NCBI GenBank assembly: GCA_039024315.1
Contig: JBCCQN010000075.1
Span: forward strand, 1 to 33,717
Reading direction: 5' to 3'
DNA: 33,717 bases
Origin: JBCAWW01 sp039024315
GTDB lineage: Bacteria; Bacteroidota; Bacteroidia; J057
Each line of letters starts with the position of its first letter. The stretch's first letter is position 1. The notes under the pieces were generated by a model. The model had not been told where the DNA came from. It worked only from the letters and a program-made list of their open reading frames with translations, and ran no database searches. Both the position numbers and the translations under genes were made by a program. Of the stretch, positions 16,913-25,154 are shown piece after piece.

Positions 16913-19900
16913 CTATTTCCTTTTGAGATACCAATATACTCCGCCTAGCAAGGCAATTCCTAACCCAAATCCGATAATAATCAGGAGTAGCTTGGACTGA
17001 GGGAGTGGTCGCATATCACCGATGGGGACGTAGGCCGCCCAATAAAAGGGATGGGCCGCAATTTGATCGCTTGCTTTGAGATATGCGAGTTTAGCGTTCC
17101 GCAAAGCGGCATCCTTAGACTTACCCTGATCAAGCTCTGCATAAAAACGTTGCATGATGTCAGCTGTAGCCGCATCGTTGACTTGCCAGAGGGTAGTAAG
17201 TACGCTATTGGCACCGGCATAGGACATCCCTCTCGCTAAACTGACGATGCCTTCTCCTTGCTGCAGCTTCCCCAAACCCGTCTCACAAGCGCTAAGCACT
17301 ACCATCTCTGCCTCCAAGCGAAGGTTAAACAGCTCTGCCAATTCCAAAATGCCATCTTCTAAGCTATCTGCTCCAGGGGTGAAATTGATATGAGAATAGA
17401 GCGGATTTTTATCATTGACCAAAGCGTGGCTAGCAATGTGGATGATATCGTAGGAAGGCGCATTTTGTTTGAACTCTGCTTCACTAGCTTGAGAGTCAAA
17501 AAATGTCTGGGAAGCAAAATAGCGAGAAAGTTGATTGACCTCAGATTGATTATGGGCTAAGGGAGCAAGTTGTCGCCGGGAGGAAGCGTATTGTACCGAT
17601 TCTAGCTTGGGAAATGATGGGGCAAATGCGAGGACCTTAGTCTGTAGCTTGGGGCGATTTTCTCGCTGTACTTGCTTGAGGTGAAGCGTGCCCGAATAGG
17701 CATAACTCAGCTGATGATCGAGTAGGAGGTAAGCCCAGTTTTTGAAGCTCTCTTTATTTTGGGGCGCTTCGCGCAACAACAGGTCAAAGGGTACATAGCC
17801 CAAAATACCATCGGGAATGATTACTAATTCTAGAGGTAGCTTTCCCAAAGGATGGACAAGCTCGGTGTAAAGCTGGTGTGAGAGTTGGGCTAGCGTCACT
17901 TCTGGTTGAAGTTCATCCTCTTGGATTGCCAGCGTCAGGGCTTCGATTTGCTTGCTGAGGGTTTGACTTTCTCCTAGATCCATCCAAGTCGCCCCTTTGG
18001 CCTGAATCACAAAAGCATAGGTTTGAGATTCACCCACAAAATAGCTGATCCAAGCTTGCGATTGTCCAGCTAATTGGGCCTGTATATCAGCTACAGCAAC
18101 GCTATTGGGAGCATATTTTAGGTTGAAATAGGCAGGATAGTCATTTTCGAGTTGAGAGATGAAAGCATCATAAGTAGCCCTCAGCTCCAATAGCTGCGCT
18201 CTTTTGGCGTTGGAGCCTTCGTCCGCTTTACTTTCGAGTTCAAAGAGTTCCTTTTCGACCAAGGCTAAATCAAGACTGATCCTTCTTTCCTTTTGCAGGA
18301 TCGAATCAGGAATACCCCCAAATCTTCGCGCCTGATGATCTCGGAGGGATTCAAAAAGGATCATACTTTTGTTGCGTTCACTGAGCTGGAAAGCTTGCTC
18401 TAACCAATAGGAAGCTTTGCTGCTTTGATAATTGGTCCAAGCCAAGGATATGGCTGCGTCGTAAACTGGGAATATTTTTTCGTGTAATAAGGCTTTCGCA
18501 CCATGCGAGCGAAAACTCAAGCGCATACTGTCGATCAAGGCGACTGCCAATTGCAGGGATTGCCAAGCAAATTCGGGCTCTTCAGATTGTGAACTCGCTT
18601 CGGCGAGATAGACCTTCGCACTCGCTTGGAGGTTTTCTAAAAGGGCATTGCGGGTATAGGGAGACTTGAGGGGAGGGAGGCTAGGATTATTTTCGATTTC
18701 AAAATCATAGCCTAAGATTTCGCGCCCTTGTTTCAGGGCCGCCTTTGCTTCGGCAAATTGACCACTCTTGCTGTAAGCGTGGCCCATTTTTTCATAAACC
18801 CTTGCATAGTCCACGTGATAAGTCAGATCAGCGCTTTCAAAACACTGTCTGGCGAGATCAAAATTTGCGAAAGCCTTATCATATTCTCCAATTTCTGAAT
18901 AAAGCGCTCCCAAGGTCTCATAGGTGGCCCCATTTTCTGGTACTTCATTTTTCTTGCGCCCTAGTGGATTAAGTAGCGCCTGCTCATACTGAGGTATCGC
19001 TTCTTGGTAATTGCCTTTTTTGTGATTGATCTGGCCGAGCAGATAATAAGCATTGCGCAGCACAGGATCCCCCGAAGGAAAAGCACTTGCCTTCAGCTCC
19101 ATGCCTTTTTTGATGTAGGCCTTGGCTTCCTCGAGTTTATCTTGAAGCAGAGCGATATTAGCTAGATTGGAGTAGATACCGCCAATGACATTCGGATCGC
19201 TGATTCCCCTAGCCTGCATTTCGTTTAAGACCAAGAGCTGGTAAGCTTCCGCTTGTTCATAGTCTCCGCGTTCGGCATGGGCGATCCCTTTTACGATTTT
19301 GAGATAGAGGTTTTCGGGCACATTTTCTCCCTCCCATGCTTTACTCGCACTATCGGCATAGATAAGGCTCTGGCTAAAATCTGATTGATCGATGGCGAGC
19401 CGAGCCAGCTCAAACCAAAAGCTTCCCAATTCTTTGGCCATAGGGCCATAAAGAGCTTTAAAATCAGTCAAGCCGTGTAATACTTGTTGCTCTGCCAGCG
19501 CATAATCACCCATTCGATGGTTGAGAATCCCATAATTTAGATAGGTCATTCCCTCACCATCTAGTCGCAAAGAGTCTTTTTCAAGGGTTTGATAGATTGC
19601 CAAGGCAGCATCGTAATGCTCAATAGCCTTTTGGGGTATATTACGAGATTTATACAGATTGCCTAGGTTATTGAGAGAGTAAGCCACAATCACATCCTGA
19701 GGGCCTAGTACTTGGCGTTGGATTTCTAGAGCACTTTGCATGTATTGCTCAGATTGCTCATAATCGCCAGTACGGCGGTAGAGCATACCGAGGCGACTAT
19801 GCGTTTCGGCCACCGCTGAGTCAGTTTGTCCAAACATTGCTTCTCTCGCAGCCAAGGCTGCCTTGAGATATTGCTCTGCAGAGACCATAGACCGTTTTTC

Positions 19901-20143
19901 GTAATCGATGACCCCGTGCAAAAAAAGCGTATCTGCGGCTAGACGCTCTTGCCAGTCTGCGGAAAGAGGCGCTTCGGTAAATAGTTTTTTTAGGGCTGTT
20001 AGCGCATTGTTGTGATTGCCCAAACGAGCGGTCAATAGGGCTCTTTGGTAGCTGGCCAGATGCTGTGGGGGCAGAGGATCCTCTTGAGCAAAAAGCAGCC
20101 TGAAACTGAGTAAGGAAAGAGTAAGAAGCAGAGACGTTCGCAT
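16913..20143 (-). CDS. Periplasmic TPR-CHAT protein with C-terminal membrane anchor
   Basis: A 1076-residue protein. A signal peptide (MRTSLLLTLSLLSFRLLFAQ) opens it, followed by about a dozen tetratricopeptide repeats (roughly residues 30-480), a helical linker, and a CHAT caspase-like protease domain (about 740-1040). The catalytic pair is visible: His906 in HIASHALV and Cys953 in LSACETGLG. The downstream GEGIVSLARGMSYAGA and VLTTLWQVND blocks are conserved in CHAT. The last 25 residues are one membrane helix with a basic tail (LLLIIIGFGLGIALLGGVYWYLKRK), so the protease faces the periplasm while anchored in the inner membrane. CHAT proteins cut a partner protein on a signal sensed by the repeats; here the partner is unknown. 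A sigma factor/TPR membrane protein pair lies 3.5 kb away. Confidence 0.92.
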   Translation of the reverse strand: MRTSLLLTLSLLSFRLLFAQEDPLPPQHLASYQRALLTARLGNHNNALTALKKLFTEAPLSADWQERLAADTLFLHGVIDYEKRSMVSAEQYLKAALAAREAMFGQTDSAVAETHSRLGMLYRRTGDYEQSEQYMQSALEIQRQVLGPQDVIVAYSLNNLGNLYKSRNIPQKAIEHYDAALAIYQTLEKDSLRLDGEGMTYLNYGILNHRMGDYALAEQQVLHGLTDFKALYGPMAKELGSFWFELARLAIDQSDFSQSLIYADSASKAWEGENVPENLYLKIVKGIAHAERGDYEQAEAYQLLVLNEMQARGISDPNVIGGIYSNLANIALLQDKLEEAKAYIKKGMELKASAFPSGDPVLRNAYYLLGQINHKKGNYQEAIPQYEQALLNPLGRKKNEVPENGATYETLGALYSEIGEYDKAFANFDLARQCFESADLTYHVDYARVYEKMGHAYSKSGQFAEAKAALKQGREILGYDFEIENNPSLPPLKSPYTRNALLENLQASAKVYLAEASSQSEEPEFAWQSLQLAVALIDSMRLSFRSHGAKALLHEKIFPVYDAAISLAWTNYQSSKASYWLEQAFQLSERNKSMILFESLRDHQARRFGGIPDSILQKERRISLDLALVEKELFELESKADEGSNAKRAQLLELRATYDAFISQLENDYPAYFNLKYAPNSVAVADIQAQLAGQSQAWISYFVGESQTYAFVIQAKGATWMDLGESQTLSKQIEALTLAIQEDELQPEVTLAQLSHQLYTELVHPLGKLPLELVIIPDGILGYVPFDLLLREAPQNKESFKNWAYLLLDHQLSYAYSGTLHLKQVQRENRPKLQTKVLAFAPSFPKLESVQYASSRRQLAPLAHNQSEVNQLSRYFASQTFFDSQASEAEFKQNAPSYDIIHIASHALVNDKNPLYSHINFTPGADSLEDGILELAELFNLRLEAEMVVLSACETGLGKLQQGEGIVSLARGMSYAGANSVLTTLWQVNDAATADIMQRFYAELDQGKSKDAALRNAKLAYLKASDQIAAHPFYWAAYVPIGDMRPLPQSKLLLIIIGFGLGIALLGGVYWYLKRK
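17094..17109 (+). repeat. GCGTT/GNA-hairpin element, copy 9
   Basis: Foot GCGTT, stem CCGC, loop AAA (first loop base deviates), stem GCGG. It lies antisense inside the CHAT domain, at the conserved ALRNAKLAYL segment. Confidence 0.65.
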
Positions 20144-20223
20144 GCGATAGGATTCAACTTCCAGCCAAAAGGGCGGCCTAGGTGGAAATTAATATAATCT
20201 AAACAAATTAGCGGGCAAAATAA

Positions 20224-20243
20224 ACCCCGGCCTTGGCCGGGGT
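20224..20243 (-). terminator. Terminator of the MFS/DUF4442 operon (minus strand)
   Basis: A perfect 9-bp inverted repeat, ACCCCGGCC and GGCCGGGGT, with a 2-nt centre. On the minus strand it is followed by TTTATTTT. It lies 190 bp after the DUF4442 stop codon and 80 bp before the CHAT start, so it separates the two minus-strand units. The rest of the 20144-20435 gap shows no gene. Confidence 0.65.
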
Positions 20244-20435
20244 CATACTTCCCTAAACAACGCATATGAACTAAAACGTTTGCCTTAAAGAGACGAACGG
20301 GCGTCAGGAATTACATCCGGCTAGGACATTTTATTTTTCCATTCAACACAAACGCATAAATAGGTGCGTTTTCTGCTAGGAAACGTAACTCGAAGAATGG
20401 GAAAAAATAGAAATTCGTCTGTAGTCCGGGCGGGT

Positions 20436-20891
20436 TTAGGATTTTTTACGCTTTACGCGAACGTACACCTCTTTTTCAACTTCGGCCACCACTTTGCCAT
20501 CTTCTCCCACCACATTGGCAGTAAACCAGTAGGTGTTTTTCCCTTTCAGGAGAACGTCTTCCTTGATCTCTGCGAGTCGCTCTCTGGAAATCTCAAATAC
20601 GGCACTGACCGTTCCCCGACCAGGGGAAACAAAATTGATCTTGGCCGATTTGTCCCAAACGATAAAGTCCTTGCCGAGATTGGCCATCACGATAAACATG
20701 AAGAAGGGGTCGCACATCGAATAGAGAGAACCGCCAAAATGAGTACCTACTGCATTGCGATTGTACCAACGCTGCTTCATTATGACTTTGAAGCGAGTAA
20801 AATCATCGGCGACTTCACGGACTTTGATACCCGCTCCCAAATAAGGGGGATACCAGCTTATCCGTCGCAGCAAAAATTCGAATCTATTCAT
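20436..20891 (-). CDS. DUF4442 hot-dog-fold protein (PaaI-like thioesterase superfamily)
   Basis: A 151-residue protein of the single hot-dog-domain DUF4442 family, related to acyl-CoA thioesterases. Characteristic blocks are VIMKQRWYNRNAVGTHFGGSLYSMCDPF (about 38-65), FIVWDKSAKINFVSPGRG, and a basic C-terminus. The GTHFGGSLYSM helix is the equivalent of the hot-dog helix that carries the active site in PaaI enzymes. It may hydrolyse or bind an acyl-CoA; direct evidence for activity is not visible. Its ATG directly abuts the stop of the MFS gene (TAG then ATG), so translation is probably coupled. Confidence 0.85.
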   Translation of the reverse strand: MNRFEFLLRRISWYPPYLGAGIKVREVADDFTRFKVIMKQRWYNRNAVGTHFGGSLYSMCDPFFMFIVMANLGKDFIVWDKSAKINFVSPGRGTVSAVFEISRERLAEIKEDVLLKGKNTYWFTANVVGEDGKVVAEVEKEVYVRVKRKKS

Positions 20892-22145
20892 CTAGGCTTG
20901 ACTAGGAGCGATATTGCTGGGAGCTGCCTCTTCTTGCTCAGTCGTTTCTGGCTCTACGCTTTTGTCATTGAAGGCAAACATGAAGAATGCTAAAACTGCT
21001 ACAGAAAATACCGCTGGAATCAGCCAGATAGGCATCCAATCGTGCGCATTTTCCCCCGTAGCATACATATCGACCACTATGCCAGAAGCATAGGTCCCGA
21101 TAAACATACCCACACCATAAGTCGCAAACGTCATCAAACCTTGGACAGAGCTTCGCAAATGAGCTGGTGCTTTGTTATCTGCGTAGATTTGACCCGTGAC
21201 AAAAAAGAAGTCATAACATAAGCCGTGTAGGAGAATCCCCAAATAGAACATCCAAACCGCGGCGCCCGTGTCTCCAAAAGCAAAAAGTACATAACGCAGG
21301 GCCCAAGAACCCATGCCAATTAAGATCATCTTTTTGACGCCAAGCCGCTTGAAAAAGAAAGGCATCACCAAGAGGAAACCAAATTCAGAAAACTGTCCCA
21401 GCGTCATGCGGCCGGCGGCATTTTCAAAGCCTACCTCATTGAGAAAGCCATTGGTAAAGCTATAGTAAAAGGATAGTGGGATACAGATCAATACGGATGA
21501 TACGAAGAGGGCTAGGAAGGATCGGTCCTTCAAAAGGCTCAGTGCATCTAGCCCTATCACTTCGCGAACGCTTACCTTTTGCCCCTTAAGCTTCGGGGGA
21601 GTGTGCGGTAGGCTGAAACAGTAAAGTCCCATCAGCAAGGATACCGCAGCCGCGATCTGAAAGGTCAGAGGCTGGGATTCTATGCCCATATTACCAATGA
21701 TCAAACCAGCAGCGATCCAACCACCTGTGCCCCAAGCGCGAACCCACGGAAACTCTTTGTTATCATCTGGCATTTGGTGAAAGGCCACTGCATTGGTTAA
21801 GGCAATAGTCGGCATATAGCAAATTGAATACAGCAAAAGCACAGGGTAGAAGACCGCAAAATCTGCTGCGATAGAGGCATAATACATCAAAGCCGCTCCA
21901 ATAATGTGTAAGGCTGCAAGCACCCGCTCTGTCGGGAAAAAGCGGTCTGCCACCAGCCCTACAAAGAAAGGCGAAATCATAGCGGCAATCGCGCCTGCAC
22001 CATAGGCTATTCCTACCTCCGTACCCGAAGTTTTGAGGGTCTCGAGCAGATAGGTACTCATCGTTACGTACCAAGCGCCCCAAATGAAGTAATTAAAAAA
22101 CATCATTAAGGAGAGGCGCCCGTAAAGGGCTGGATTCAATTTCAT
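20892..22145 (-). CDS. MFS transporter, nucleoside:H+ symporter family (NupG/XapB-like)
   Basis: A 417-residue inner-membrane protein with about twelve hydrophobic helices. The N-terminus LSLMMFFNYFIWGAWYVTMSTYL and the segments PFFVGLVADRFF and FPWVRAWGTGGWIAAGLIIG match the nucleoside proton symporter branch of the major facilitator superfamily. The C-terminal tail after the last helix is acidic and Glu-rich. It likely takes up nucleosides or related compounds using the proton gradient; specificity is from family only. It leads a two-gene unit with the DUF4442 gene and is divergent from the DUF4804-like gene at 22208. Confidence 0.88.
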   Translation of the reverse strand: MKLNPALYGRLSLMMFFNYFIWGAWYVTMSTYLLETLKTSGTEVGIAYGAGAIAAMISPFFVGLVADRFFPTERVLAALHIIGAALMYYASIAADFAVFYPVLLLYSICYMPTIALTNAVAFHQMPDDNKEFPWVRAWGTGGWIAAGLIIGNMGIESQPLTFQIAAAVSLLMGLYCFSLPHTPPKLKGQKVSVREVIGLDALSLLKDRSFLALFVSSVLICIPLSFYYSFTNGFLNEVGFENAAGRMTLGQFSEFGFLLVMPFFFKRLGVKKMILIGMGSWALRYVLFAFGDTGAAVWMFYLGILLHGLCYDFFFVTGQIYADNKAPAHLRSSVQGLMTFATYGVGMFIGTYASGIVVDMYATGENAHDWMPIWLIPAVFSVAVLAFFMFAFNDKSVEPETTEQEEAAPSNIAPSQA

Positions 22146-22207
22146 AATAGTAGCTTAGTCAATTCTAACCGAAAATAGCAGATTTCCAGAGATTCTTTAG
22201 CTTTAGG

Positions 22208-23542
22208 ATGCAGCTTTTTAACCAAATCAGCATGAAAACCCTCCCCTTAAGCTATCAGCAACTATCTGAGCGTTCTGCGCAGCAGTCCTATGCCTTCCCA
22301 CTCCAATCCAATCGTATCGCTCAAATCACGGGACCGCCCTTCCACTATGACCCCAAAGAGATCGAGCGACATGCTGCTAATGTACGCCTTTTGATTCATC
22401 CCGAGACTCGCCAATTGGCCCAAGATTTTTTAGCGCTGGCTCGGCAAAAGGGTAGTAGCGTTGAGCGAAGCTTATACCGACAGATAGAACTCGATGCCTT
22501 TATCCGCAAATTGATTGTCAAACGGCCATTGATGTTTATGACTGAGTCAGATGCCTATCTACTGCGTGATGGGCGTACTCTTGGTAATGGTGGTTTTGAA
22601 ATCATAGGTACAGAACAGGAAAAAGCGCCCTTAGTGCTAGCTGAGTATAATTCTTATCGAGAAATGCAGCTGGCGGCTTTGTTGGGCGTTTCGGTACCCA
22701 CTTACTTTATCAATGAGGGAGATCGCTTTAACAAGGGCTATGTTGCCCCCAAGGGTAGCTTTGAGGAGCAGGGCATATATAGTGCTTTAGTAGGGGCTCG
22801 CTTTGAACGCTCCAACCTGATGGAGTGGCAGCATATGATCATCACGGAGGAACAAAATACCGCTGCCAATGGCTATGGTCCTGAGGCTGAGGGAGGGGAT
22901 TGGGCTTTGCCGATTTGGGCTGAGTTTTATGATAGCCGCTGCGCGGAACGCTTATCTTTTCCCGACTATGCCACCGCTAGTCAAGATCAGAGTGGTCAGT
23001 ATGTCGAATTTCCTGCTGACTATAGCTTCGAAAAACCTTACTACTTCAATAGGTCTGTTTACAAAACTCGTCTGCGTAGGGTAGTGGAGCCATTTTTGAG
23101 GGATGCCAATGAGCGAGCCAAGGAGGCTAATACCACCGCTTATGTTGTTGCGGTCGGCTTGGGGATTGGGGTTTGGGCCATCGAAAGCATCAAAGACTTA
23201 CAAGCCTCTTTGCAAGTAGAAGCCTATTTGGATACGCTAGCCGCGAACGATTTTTCTCATATTTCTGATTTGCGCTTTTCATGGTTTCCAGAAAGTACTC
23301 ATCCGTATGCGGCTCAATTTCCGGCTGGCATCAGCGTCTCATTTGACCAGCAAAGTCCTATGGTCAAACTGCTTGGAGCGGATCAGGGGAAGCTCTTAGT
23401 AGCTAACTACGCATGGGATGGAAACTCATATCCTGGCAATGAATATTGGCAAGGATCACTCGCTGCCTCTGGTGACCCGGCGGCAATGTGCTGCTCTACC
23501 CTCGGAGAATTGCAAAATCCAGATATCAATCCCTTTGTCTAA
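22208..23542 (+). CDS. DUF4804-like protein with macrodomain-like C-terminal half
   Basis: A 444-residue protein without signal peptide or membrane helix; a second start at 22232 is possible. The C-terminal half looks like the DUF4804 domain as I remember it from animal and Legionella-type proteins: TAYVVAVGLGIGVWAI (about residue 313 on), then ANYAWDGNSYPGNEYWQGSL, then ASGDPAAMCCSTLGELQNPDIN at the end. The glycine-rich VGLGIG strand and the NSYPGNEYW loop recall ADP-ribose-binding macrodomains, so binding or removal of ADP-ribose is a possible role; this is inference. The N-terminal half is unrecognised. It carries three hairpin elements, more than any other gene here. Confidence 0.65.
   Translation: MQLFNQISMKTLPLSYQQLSERSAQQSYAFPLQSNRIAQITGPPFHYDPKEIERHAANVRLLIHPETRQLAQDFLALARQKGSSVERSLYRQIELDAFIRKLIVKRPLMFMTESDAYLLRDGRTLGNGGFEIIGTEQEKAPLVLAEYNSYREMQLAALLGVSVPTYFINEGDRFNKGYVAPKGSFEEQGIYSALVGARFERSNLMEWQHMIITEEQNTAANGYGPEAEGGDWALPIWAEFYDSRCAERLSFPDYATASQDQSGQYVEFPADYSFEKPYYFNRSVYKTRLRRVVEPFLRDANERAKEANTTAYVVAVGLGIGVWAIESIKDLQASLQVEAYLDTLAANDFSHISDLRFSWFPESTHPYAAQFPAGISVSFDQQSPMVKLLGADQGKLLVANYAWDGNSYPGNEYWQGSLAASGDPAAMCCSTLGELQNPDINPFV
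22270..22285 (+). repeat. GCGTT/GNA-hairpin element, copy 10
   Basis: Foot GCGTT, stem CTGC, loop GCA, stem GCAG. It is in sense orientation near the start of the DUF4804-like gene, encoding ERSAQQS. Confidence 0.75.
22458..22473 (+). repeat. GCGTT/GNA-hairpin element, copy 11 (G-T pair)
   Basis: Foot GCGTT, stem GAGC, loop GAA, stem GCTT; the outermost pair is G-T. It is in sense orientation, encoding VERSLY. Confidence 0.5.
22936..22951 (-). repeat. GCGTT/GNA-hairpin element, copy 12
   Basis: Minus-strand reading: GCGTT, CCGC, loop GCA, GCGG. It lies antisense in the DUF4804-like gene, whose codons read RCAERL. Confidence 0.75.
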
Positions 23543-23631
23543 AAAGCCCCATTTTTGGCTAAAAAGCAGAGGTTTTTGTACTTAGGTAAGGCTGATTTGG
23601 GGGAACGGCAATTTTTTTTCCCAGATTACGT

Positions 23632-23639
23632 TACATTTG
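23632..23639 (+). promoter_or_regulatory. TAnnTTTG promoter -7 box for the sigma factor gene
   Basis: TACATTTG fits the Bacteroidota -7 consensus TAnnTTTG exactly. A transcript would start a few bases downstream, near 23645. This argues against the TTG at 23641 and favours ATG 23650 or 23662 as the sigma factor start. No convincing -33 TTG is seen at the usual spacing. Confidence 0.5.
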
Positions 23640-23661
23640 CTTGTCGTTAATGCACAAAGCA

Positions 23662-24264
23662 ATGAACGCGAAAAAGTACACAGATAAACAAATCATAGAA
23701 GCTATCCGTTCGGGTGGTACCCAATGTGAAGCGATGATGGCTTATTTGTATCCGCGTTATGTCAACCAGATCATTGCTTTTGTGCGAGAACGAGGGGGGA
23801 AAGAGGCCGAGGCCGAGGACATCTATCAAGATGCGATCGTCAATCTGCTGCTAGCCATTCAAGATGGGCGTTTTGAAGGTCGTAGCGCTGTCTCCACCTA
23901 CCTATTTGCGATCAGCAAAAACTTATGGTACCGTCGTTTTCGTCGCCATAATCTGGAAGATGACTACCGGGCAACACTGCCAGGGGATGAGCAAGATGCC
24001 AATACCCCTGAAGTATTGCTCCTAGAGGCAGATCAGCATTCATTATTGTTTGAGGTCCTCGACCAACTCAAAGACAAATGTCGAGAAGTGTTGGGTCTTT
24101 GGAGCCAGAAATACAATATGAAAGAAATCGCTGAACGCCTCGGCTATCAAAATGATCAGGTGGTTCGCAATAAAAAGAACCTCTGTCTCAAAGAATTAAA
24201 GAACAAGCTCCGGGATCAACCCGCCTTGCGTACGGTATTACGGGAAATGTTGGAGCAAAGCTAA
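23662..24264 (+). CDS. RNA polymerase sigma factor, sigma-70/ECF family
   Basis: About 200 residues from the ATG at 23662; ATG 23650 is equally readable. Region 2 is seen in YVNQIIAFVRERGG...AEDIYQDAIVNLLLAI and STYLFAISKNLWYRRFRR. Region 4 is LKDKCREVLGLWSQKYNMKEIAERLGYQNDQVVRNKKNLCLKEL, a typical helix-turn-helix that reads the -35/-33 DNA. It recruits RNA polymerase to a regulon, probably under control of the membrane protein encoded 12 bp downstream. The TAnnTTTG box just upstream suggests expression from the housekeeping sigma factor. The regulon is unknown; the nearby TPR-CHAT gene is a candidate. Confidence 0.88.
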   Translation: MNAKKYTDKQIIEAIRSGGTQCEAMMAYLYPRYVNQIIAFVRERGGKEAEAEDIYQDAIVNLLLAIQDGRFEGRSAVSTYLFAISKNLWYRRFRRHNLEDDYRATLPGDEQDANTPEVLLLEADQHSLLFEVLDQLKDKCREVLGLWSQKYNMKEIAERLGYQNDQVVRNKKNLCLKELKNKLRDQPALRTVLREMLEQS

Positions 24265-24276
24265 ACGGGCAAAACC

Positions 24277-25041
24277 ATGAACTTGGAAGAACAAATCGAC
24301 GCATACCTCAATGGGCGACTGAGCGAAGCGGATCGAAGTGCTTTCGAAACACAAATCGCACAAGATCCTCAGTTGGCTGAGGAGGTTGCTTTACAAAAAG
24401 AGGCAACTCAACTTTTGTTGGCGGACCGCCAACGTGCTTTCAAGGCACAACTCAAAGAGGTCGCTGCCAAATCCAAAACGGCTCCTGTCGTTGAGATGAA
24501 GGAGACTCCAGTAGTTAGCCTTTGGCAACAAAATTGGGTCCGCATCGCTGCGGCAGTAGTATTATTGATTGGCCTAGGCTTTATCCTATGGCCAAAATCT
24601 GCGGCGGTATCTTACCCTCAAATGGCAGAAGCTTATTTTGAACCTTACCCCGATCGGTTACAGATCCGCAGTGGCGATGATGATTCCTTGACCTTGGTGC
24701 AAGAAGCCTTATTGGCCTACAATCAAAAAGATTATGATACGGTCGTCAATACACTAGCTGATCTAGACGAAAATGATCCTCAATATTTGTTAGGGCGGCT
24801 TTATCGAGCAAACGCTTACATCGCGCTCAAGCAGCCTGCACCTGCAATCGAAATATTGCAAGAAATCTATGCTCTCGAGCAAAGTGCTATTTCAGAAATC
24901 ACCGCTTGGTATTTGGCTTTGGCTTATCTACAGGCAGATGATGCGCCCAATGCTCAAACAATCCTGCAAGGCATTGCCAAAGATGAAGCGAGTGTTTATC
25001 GCGAGAGAGCTCAAGAAATCCTCAGCGATTGGGGAGAATAA
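24277..25041 (+). CDS. Membrane TPR protein, putative anti-sigma partner
   Basis: A 254-residue protein with a cytoplasmic N-terminus (MNLEEQIDAYLNGRLSEADR...), one membrane helix at about residues 87-106 (WVRIAAAVVLLIGLGFILW), and a periplasmic part with TPR-like helices (LVQEALLAYNQKDYDTVVNTL, LLGRLYRANAYIALKQPAPAI, ITAWYLALAYLQADDAPNA). The N-terminal 45 residues resemble the helical part of Bacteroidota anti-sigma proteins but lack a zinc-binding HxxxCxxC motif. Its position 12 bp after the sigma gene supports a role in holding or sensing for that factor. The link to sigma control is inference. Confidence 0.75.
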   Translation: MNLEEQIDAYLNGRLSEADRSAFETQIAQDPQLAEEVALQKEATQLLLADRQRAFKAQLKEVAAKSKTAPVVEMKETPVVSLWQQNWVRIAAAVVLLIGLGFILWPKSAAVSYPQMAEAYFEPYPDRLQIRSGDDDSLTLVQEALLAYNQKDYDTVVNTLADLDENDPQYLLGRLYRANAYIALKQPAPAIEILQEIYALEQSAISEITAWYLALAYLQADDAPNAQTILQGIAKDEASVYRERAQEILSDWGE

Positions 25042-25154
25042 GGATAGCCATGAAATAGATGCCTCGCTTTCGAAAAAAATTGGAAGCAAGGCATTTTTTA
25101 TATTATCCCTTTGGTCGCATATTGGGGCATATGAAAGGCGATGTCAGAAACAGA

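Noticed and set aside
17764..17779. GCGC-TTC-GCGC followed by AACAA, and CCC-TTC-GGG followed by AACGA near 28870
   Set aside because: The GNA loop on the other strand fits, but the foot is degenerate or the stem only 3 bp, so they are borderline and not counted.
20131..20150. Palindrome TCGCATGCGA around the CHAT start codon
   Set aside because: It is only 10 bp with no loop and overlaps start-codon sequence; chance is the simplest explanation.
20144..20435. tRNA or small gene in the spacer before the CHAT gene
   Set aside because: No cloverleaf, CCA end or coding frame found; only the minus-strand terminator is convincing.
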